A stretch of 64,000 nucleotides of DNA from Arbacia lixula (Eukaryota > Echinodermata > Echinoidea > Arbacioida > Arbaciidae), in assembly GCA_963669155.1 (NCBI GenBank), contig OZ022581.1, positions 24,806,003 to 24,870,002 on the forward strand, read 5' to 3'. How positions within the stretch are numbered: position 1 is the stretch's first letter; each line of letters starts with the position of its first letter. Both the position numbers and the translations under genes were made by a program. Under the pieces are notes generated by a model, which saw only the letters and a list, made by a program, of their open reading frames with translations, ran no database searches and had not been told where the DNA came from. Below, piece by piece: positions 56,491 to 64,000 of this stretch.

Positions 56491-59400
56491 AATCAATGGC
56501 AGGTTATAGCAATTGGAATATTGTATGCAACAGGGATTCGCATTGAAATCGTTGTCATGGTAGTTAATTACTAGTTAATAGTTACCACTTGGTAAGTTAC
56601 AATGGTTGTATAGATGGATACAACATGGCCAGATACTTCACATTGAGCCATATTTAATCAGAAAAGTTGCTTTTTTGAATGTGTTTGCCTGTTTTTGTTA
56701 GTATTTGTCTTTGAAAAAAAGAAAAGAAGATATTTTGCAAAATATTTGTGGTTTTGTGAGTGTGAAAATTGTTCAATTCCATATCGCCTTTGAAATAGCA
56801 TGTCTCATCTTCATTTAAATCAATTGTGCATTCATTATATTATTACCAGACGACTTAAGATGTATTACTGTGTATCAAAAAAAGAGCAGGATATTTTATG
56901 TACATGTTCAAGTGCCAAATCCATTGTAGAAAGTAGATAAGAGGTATACTCTGATGAAAATGCGAAGCGCAGTATAAAATCATTCTTTCTGAAATGTGCG
57001 ATGTTGATGGTAATGGTAGTTTTTGTTTGCAATACCTAAATGTAAATAGCTACATGTAGTGTGTCATGTGGACAATTATGATGTGAAATTTAATGCATTG
57101 TATTCATACAAGAGGACATTGGTTTTATTAGAACAATGATTAAAGAAGATAACTTACAAGTTATGTGGAAGAGAGATGTGATTATATACAGACATGAACA
57201 GGAGTGCGATATTAGATCGGTTCCACTCCATTTTATGGAAAAAAGTGTGTTTAATTTGTAATATTTGTTCTTGTTTGTCTCGGAACAAGGAATGTTCTGT
57301 TCGGTATTAATTAGAATTAGTAAGATATTACTATTCACAAATACTTATCTATTTCTTAAAGTATGTTGCAATGAAATTTGAATAAGGAAAAAGAATGATT
57401 TAACTGTTCCCCTTTTATGATTTGCTTCTGATAACTTATGTATAGTGTATGCCTCTGTATAAATCCAGTGTATATTTTCATTGCATCATAATAATCAAGC
57501 AGGTATTGTGTTATCTTGCTTATGACTGTGAAGTGAAACATCTCAATTTTGCAACTTTTCACAATTTTCAACTAAATGAATTATCAAAATGTGATCAGAT
57601 TAGAATGATCATGAATAGCCATACAGGGTGTGACTTTAAGTAATAATAACACAGGATGGCCCTATTCATGTGCATACTGAATAATCTCTTGCTACAACAA
57701 ACCTGTTGTAATCAATCTAACACTTCAAAACTTGTATCAAGGTTGCAAATTTATGTGTACATGTACAATGAAATGCAAATTAAAACAATTGTGGGGATGT
57801 GAAAAACAACTTTCTTATTACAAAAATAGAGTTTTGGAGCTGGGTTTGGGACGATGACAAATCGATTGTACATGATGATGATTGATGCATGTTTGAAGAT
57901 TTAGCAATACATTTAAAGAAAAATCGTCTTTCAAATGTGTTCTTATTCTGTGAATTGAATGTCAGCAATATGTGCTTTAAGTCACCTCCTAGACACCTTT
58001 AAAAAGCAAATATAATTGATAAGTTTTGCCATAACTTCATAAACCGGTGATCATCAACAGGAGGGATAACTACAATTCGTCTTTGTGTGTATATATGAAT
58101 ATGCATGATATGCTTCTAGTGTAGTCAAGATCAGCTCCCGTCCAAACAGTTGCACTAAATGGAAGCAGAATATTCAGAAAAGCAAATCAACAAACTGTAA
58201 ATCCAAACAATGAAGTAAGAAAGTTACAAAAGAGGCTCTTAGGTAACTCAGTCGTGAGACTTTGATTTTACAGCCTTTCTTTTATATCATTTTGTAGTAG
58301 CAATCTTTATATCATTAAAAACATTCATAATTTTCTAGTTAATTTTGTTTTATCTGTTCTGATTTTTCCTGGTGTTCTTTGATATGGAGAGCAATATCTG
58401 AGAACAATTGTAGCTCTTAAATATATTTGTATAGTTAGTTGATTTCATATGACCAAAAAAAACAAAACAAATTATATTCCACATCAAATTTGTTTTGCAC
58501 CTCTATTCTATGAAGTATTGCGAATAAGTGCCTTTGAACAAGATATGTTCTCAATCAGGTATGAAAGAAATTCTATTCTTTTATAAAATATATACAATTA
58601 TGTCAAGAAAAATCTTTGTTTTGAAGTATGCAGATTTATATGATACTTGATATTGTTGGCTCTGTTTGTATATTTGGCTAAATTACGCATAGAGTATATG
58701 TATGTTTACGAAAAGAAATGCTTTCTAGTATATAGTTACTATCAGGTGAGACAATTATTTGAGACATTCATTCATGAAGTTGAAGTTTAATAATGTTTCA
58801 ATAATTTTCAGTATCAATATGTCTTTGCTTTGTCATGCCTCTACCTGGATAGACCACTACCATTGTGTTTCAAAATTATCCGTCCACCTGCCTTCATGTT
58901 GCGTACGATATAGTACATGAAGTCACACTGAAGCAACTCCAACTAATACAATCTTAATATTAAAGGATAGTCTATGTATCAATCACCTGGAATGTAATTA
59001 AATAAATGTGTATTCAACACTTAATGTGAAACCTTGAATTCAATATATATACTGGTATATAAAATGGTATATGATTGATGCAGAATCAGTCAGTGAGTCT
59101 GATCAACTGAGACTTTGTCACATGCATGCTTCATGATATGGGACACAACTTCCGAGTCAGGCTCAAATCATATTATACAATCTAGTATGTGCCTGCCAAC
59201 TTGATGCATATCACTTGACAAAGTTCATTGTCAAAACCATGCAATGATGGGGGAAATAATCAAATTTTATCTCCTTCTGAAATTGAACATTTTTTACCAG
59301 ATCAAACTACTGCAGAAACTTTCACATTGTAGCCACCAGCATGATCGTGATAATGGAAGAAGCTCCAAAGAATCGCTAATAAATATTGAGGTCTTGAGAT

Positions 59401-61020
59401 TTGTCACCACAACATTCCACTATGTTCATTAATTGGCAGTATATGGGACGGAAGTGTGAGGTGCCTATATAGGTGGTACCTATAAGATGCTTAATTACAT
59501 ATACAGTACATATAACACTATGTTTTTTTGTTTTTTTTAGGAAGGTAGAGGTATAGTACATGAAACTACATGTATTCATTTATCTAAGTTGTCAGCCTTG
59601 CCATAAAAGAATTACTTTGCATTATCATGGAAAATAAATAGATCAAGCATTTGCATTACGTTATGTTTGTCCTGTCGTTTCATAATTTGAGTCACATTGA
59701 GTAACATTTATATAAAGTAATATAAAGCAATATGTGCATTTCATGAATGGGTGTTATGTTTGCTGGTAAATATTGAGAGGCCTGCTATAATACATGTACA
59801 TAACATATGGGTGCGTCTGAATTGTCTTGTCCCTTTCCTTCTCATTGTTGTTAAAAGGCCATATGTTGCTTAGTCAGTGTGGAAAACCACTCAAAAGGCC
59901 CAATCAAATTGCCATTTTCGCAAGCGGTGTAGCGGCAAATATTTGTGAACGTAATAAGAATTATCTTAAGGCGCCATTGAGACGTCCAATACACGAGAAA
60001 AGGCCATATGTTAACACGGAAGAGGTTTGATAATAATGCTGACTTTCATACTTATCCCTCACTCTCCCCTTCAAACGTGAAGTGGTGCACTTTCAGAGAC
60101 TGGGCGGAATTAAAAAATCAGGGAAAAAAAACACCGCCCCCCCAAAAAAAAATCCATCACTACCCCCCCCCCCCCCCGCTCAGCGGTTACTTCTTGAGGA
60201 AAAACATGTCCCCCCCCCCCCCCCCCTCACCTTCGTGAAGCGATATTTGAAGAAAACATGTAACCCACCTTCCCCACCTTCGGGGAGCTATTTCCGCCCA
60301 TGCTGGCGGTTAACATTTATTGCTACTTACAAAAAGACCAAGAAGGTATTTTCCGCGGCGGGGGAGGTCAATTTTAAATATTATTTTGACGGCTGCGGCA
60401 AAGCACATCTAGTAATTGCTGCGTATGAATTTTTTCGTTCACAAATTAATCAGACTGAATTGCAAAATTAAGGTATGTTGATAGCTTAAATATAACACAA
60501 TAATGTTTAAGAATATGCACTTCTTTGAAGTATGCTACTATTGGTAACACCACAGCTTGGCCGAGGTTTGTCCAACTAGCAACAATACAGTGTATTCCAC
60601 CCATTGAAATTGAACTACTAGTACTGGCTGCGGGTGTATAACATGGTACGTTATCACGCAGTTAGGGGAAAGTTGTGAGTATACGTCTTAGAAAGTGTTA
60701 TTCACTACTTACAGCCGGGGGGGGGGGGAGGAGGTATGATTCCATGGTTATACCCTTTATAGAATACTTGATTGAATATGCCTACCAATTAAAGCTTAAT
60801 AAAAAGTTTCAAGTGTTAATAGTATTGAATTGGTGTACATATATTAACCGTATGGTAACTAGCAATCTCATTGCGCCCCCGCCCCACCCCGACTTGGTTT
60901 GAAATATGGCTGCGAAATCTTGGTATATTATTTGACAAACCCAAACCCTAACGTCGAAAACCATCGATGTTCTCAGGTATTGATATCGATAACACAGTGA
61001 CCCAAAAAGACCAACTGCGC
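56491..61020. other. No gene seen between SHCBP1-like and DYNLRB
   Basis: AT-rich. Direct copies of AAAAGGCCATATGTT at about 59855 and 59999 are 144 bases apart. Poly-C tracts lie at about 60162-60178 and 60211-60226, and a G run at about 60719-60729. The frame at 60082-60471 is carried by these C runs and is unsupported. Confidence 0.45.
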
Positions 61021-61027
61021 ATGCCCA

Positions 61028-61041
61028 TTGACCGTAGCAAC
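61028..61041 (+). promoter_or_regulatory. X-box-like RFX site upstream of the DYNLRB start
   Basis: TTGACC-GT-AGCAAC matches GTNRCC-N0-3-RGYAAC at all but the first base, with a perfect right half. It lies 46 bases before the ATG at 61088, where ciliary genes often carry it. RFX control is inference. Confidence 0.5.
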
Positions 61042-61087
61042 CAAGTGAAAATACACGACGAAAACAACTTCATTTCAGCAATAAATC

Positions 61088-64000
61088 ATGGTAAGCACAG
61101 TTGTTTGAATTGTTTTGTTACACATTTTGTACCGAATGTGAAGATGAATATGTTTATAATCTATTAAAACAATTCAACGTTATTTGTTTGAAGGGATACA
61201 TTTAAAAATGGGCATGATGAATCGTCGAGTTCCTCGCACTGCGCGAGTCGCCCATTCATACATACCACAACTGCATAATCGATCCTGTTGTAGCTGAATC
61301 CTGTGCATGTGTGTGTGTGTGTTTGGGTAATCAGTAGGATTTCCTTGCGAAGCCAATACCAAGCTAAGGCAATGTATTTTCATGATAAACATCATTGTTG
61401 TCATAATCACACTCATGTAAAATTAATTTGATGATTCCAGGGGCTAGTGACTTTTCCAATTTAAACATGGTTATCATTTAGTCAGGCTGCAATTTTAAGG
61501 GAATCGCGTAAGTCTGAATTTGATGAATGTGAATTTAATTTTGGAAATTTGGCAGTCGTTGACAACAATCAAAACTAACATTTGTAACAACAAATCAACA
61601 CTCATTGTCATTCACAATATCACATGAATGATGGGAGTGCTAAATAAGCCCATATCTTCTTTCATATATTTGAGTTGATTGTCTATCAATGTGACATGTT
61701 TCCATGGCAGCTCCAAGAATTGCAACAGAGTACAGGGCACTAAAAGCCTATTTTTGGCCACTAGCCCATGTAATGATTGTACAGTGAAGAACCATTTCTT
61801 CTGTGTATTTTTGGGGACATGTAAACACAATCTATTTTGCTACTTTTTCAGATGTTTTAGAGAATTTCTGTAAGTTTAAAGTAATTTCCATTATGTTTTA
61901 GGACTTGAAGGTTATTTGTATGTGTTTTTTTTTTATGACAAATTAAGAGCTTTCTACATTTTGTGGACCTAGCTAACTTGATCACTTTAAAATACTTACC
62001 ATCATGAAAATGGTTGGTTCTAATGCTTTGCAGATTGCGGATCAAAACAAGATTCCCCCGTCATAAATAATTTTCATGATGAATGCAGTATTTTGAAAGC
62101 CACAGTATCTCTAACATGTCTTACCAGTATGTGATACTTGTAATCTAGTAGATTGTGTAGGTACAAAAAGTCTTCCAAGTACCTAAGTAGGCAGCTTGGG
62201 GTACCTGGATCATACCTTCTCTTTTTTGTGTGTGTGCAACAATTACAGTTACAGTCATAAGGAGCCAGAAGTCTCAAGTCTAGTGTACAGACAAAACTGC
62301 TATAAAGTCTAAAATTTTGTGTTGCTGTCTCACTAAATTAACTATTTGTGATGATATACCAGAATGATCATTGTAGTCGGAAAATCAGCCCAATTAGTAA
62401 TGTAATGTCCCATAAGTCTTCTGGAAAGTAGACATTGCCTCTTGCAGCATGTAGAAAACCAATCAATTTTCACTGTACTTCTTGACTGAGGAGCAAGCTC
62501 TCTCAATGGGAATACAGTCCAGTTCACAAATTTGATAGCAAAATAAAGCACTAATGCTGGTGCAGCAATTTTACTCAGTTGAATCATAAACACTTGCTTT
62601 GAAAATGGCAAAATTGTGCACTAGTAGGAAATGTAGGATATTGTCACAAGTTGATAAAAATTTTCACTAAAAGAGTTTTCACTTTGTATTCAGTCTGGTT
62701 TTAGTACAAAAACAACCCAGAATTAATGAGATTGATTCATGCTAAAACATTTTTTTTTCTCACTTGCAGGCAGAAGTTGAAGAAGCACTGAAGAGGATTC
62801 TCTCACACAAAGGTGTGACTGGATATGTCATTGTCAATTCTGAAGGTAAGAAAATGATTTCTCATCTTCTCTCTGTCAATGTCATGAAACATTACTACTC
62901 TGAATAACATATGCAAAGTCTATTGCGAAATAAAGATTTAGTCATATCCAGATGCAACAAATTAACTCCCACAAGAAAAAGAAATCAATGGATATAATAC
63001 TGCTAATTTTCTGAATTCTAAAATGACATTTGCATTGATATTCATGCTCATGCTGGTGTAGAAATATCCTCACTACAAATCAGTTATCATAGATATTTTA
63101 CTTGCGAGTAAGCTGGATGAAGATATAACCATTTTGCTTTATTATGACTTCTATATTTCTCCTTAAAAGTGTCAATCAAATTTGATGGCTTGATGCAATA
63201 CACCAATACTATCCATTTATAAATAGAGGTAACTTCAGTCTCATGTTGAACTAAAGGGATAGTTCACCCTGAAGAAAGGTTGGCTTCAATAAAAGTAAAA
63301 ACATTCAAAAAAATATATTATTGAAGGTTTGAATATTTGTAAAAGGATAAGAAAGTTATTTTCTTTTGAAATTTCAATATTGTGATATCACGTGGAGGTG
63401 CTCTCCCATATGTTGTGAACAGAATAATTGCATAAGTTGTTCTTGTTCTGATTTTGACAACGGAATGATTTGTTTTCATACAGGTTAGGTGGTATCTGTG
63501 TAAAAACTTATTTCTAATGATGTATCAAATGCTCTGGTAAAAGGATGCATACCTTAGAAAAAATTGGTACACAACATATGGGAGAGCACTTCGCACGTGA
63601 CATCACAGAATCAAAATTTGGAAAGATCATTACTTTTTTTATCCTTTTACAGATTTTCATTAAACCTTCACTAATATGTTTCTTTCGTGTGTTTCATTTT
63701 ATTAGAAACAACTAAATTTCAGGGTGAACTATCCCTTTAATAGAATTGTTTCTAATTTTATTGCTCAATTTTATTAAATTACTTGTGCATATGGACAGCA
63801 TTTAATTTGTTAATTGATTGTTTCATTCCCAGGCATTCCCATCAGAACGACGCTAGATAACTCCACCACAGTGCATTACGCCAGCCTTTACCACCAGCTG
63901 ACTGCCAAGGCAAAGAGCTGTGTGCGAGATGTCGACCCTCAGAATGACCTGACCTTCCTGCGAGTCCGCACAAGAAAGCATGAAATCATGGTAGCACCAG
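61088..64000 (+). CDS. DYNLRB: Roadblock-type dynein light chain DYNLRB1/2 (3' partial)
   Basis: Exons 61088-61090 (only ATG, followed by a consensus GTAAGC donor), 62770-62845 and 63833 to past the window end. The translation runs [26 protein letters not shown], then [38 protein letters not shown] and EIMVAP. This is near identical in pattern to animal roadblock light chains (96 residues); roughly 15 C-terminal residues lie outside. The protein binds dynein intermediate chains as a dimer, in cytoplasmic dynein and in ciliary dyneins and IFT. The ATG exon is inferred: exon 2 begins GCAGAAGTT (Ala-Glu-Val) in phase 0, which needs an ATG just before, and 61088-61091 supplies ATG|GT with a strong donor. 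An X-box 46 bases upstream supports it. DYNLRB1 versus DYNLRB2 is undecided. Confidence 0.88.
62770..62845 (+). CDS. DYNLRB: DYNLRB exon 2
   Basis: 76 bases encoding [15 protein letters not shown] to NSE(G). Acceptor CACTTGCAG|G, donor GAAG|GTAAGA, phase 1. Confidence 0.93.
63251..63740. mobile_element. TTAA-type MITE, copy 3, in DYNLRB intron 2
   Basis: The left end AAAGGGATAGTTCACCCTGA (site decayed to CTAA) and right end CAGGGTGAACTATCCCTTTA with TTAA. Both arms extend about 165 bases (GTGCTCTCCCATATGTTGTG and its inverse at about 63570-63590). The sequence matches the copy at 29150. Confidence 0.88.
63833..64000 (+). CDS. DYNLRB: DYNLRB exon 3 (runs off the window)
   Basis: 168 bases from [10 protein letters not shown] to EIMVAP in one frame; acceptor TTTCATTCCCAG|G. 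Its end lies beyond the window. Confidence 0.93.

Noticed and set aside
60082-60471. VFSAAGEV motif resembling the hAT transposase dimerisation end
   Set aside because: Only one short motif matches; the flanking residues do not fit and the frame passes through poly-C tracts.
60967-61167. Short ORF over the DYNLRB start
   Set aside because: Different frame from the ATG that fits exon 2; it covers leader and intron.

Overview
The window looks like nuclear DNA of an animal. It is AT-rich, intron-rich, and crowded with microsatellites and short inverted-repeat transposons. Its recognisable genes are animal families: peroxisomal Nudix hydrolases, an SHCBP1-family protein and a roadblock dynein light chain. 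The mix of TTAA-flanked MITEs, pogo-like repeats and long CA, TAC and GAA tracts suggests a marine invertebrate, with a sea-urchin-like echinoderm as my best guess. The species cannot be fixed from the sequence alone. No bacterial, organellar or viral segment was seen.

Layout. From 0 to 4 kb there is the 3' end of a + strand gene whose last exon (3806-4035) carries a Myb/SANT-like domain. An intron holding a 48-bp pyrimidine minisatellite, a MITE and a broken reverse transcriptase lies around and upstream of it. From 4 to 18 kb I see no gene, only inverted-repeat elements, a higher-order tandem repeat at 7.4-8.3 kb, a 1.14-kb transposon sitting inside a TAG microsatellite, and CT, CA and AT tracts. 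A three-exon Nudix (CoA diphosphatase, NUDT7-like) gene lies on the - strand at 18.6-22.3 kb. From 23 to 44.6 kb there is again mostly repeat. A second NUDT7-like gene, uninterrupted by introns and ending in the peroxisomal signal SKL, is at 44618-45358 on the - strand. It is head to head with a nine-exon SHCBP1/SHCBP1L-family gene on the + strand (45843-55291). From 55.3 to 61.0 kb there are repeats and no gene. The window ends inside a DYNLRB1/2 (roadblock dynein light chain) gene on the + strand, with exons at 61088-61090, 62770-62845 and 63833 to beyond 64000.

How the genes relate. The two Nudix genes are paralogues about 22 kb apart and probably differ in where they act, because only the intronless one keeps a C-terminal peroxisomal signal. 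The intronless Nudix gene and the SHCBP1-like gene probably share a short divergent promoter. The SHCBP1-like gene shows several repeat-driven changes: tripled and doubled 3' splice sites before exons 2 and 6, a 2-kb pogo-like insertion in its last intron, and a stop codon set in a repeated sequence. I found no clearly new multi-gene system. The strongest oddities are these Nudix and SHCBP1-like gene structures and the higher-order repeat. All exon joins were worked out by hand from reading frame, splice-site sequence and remembered family conservation; no alignment or database search was run.
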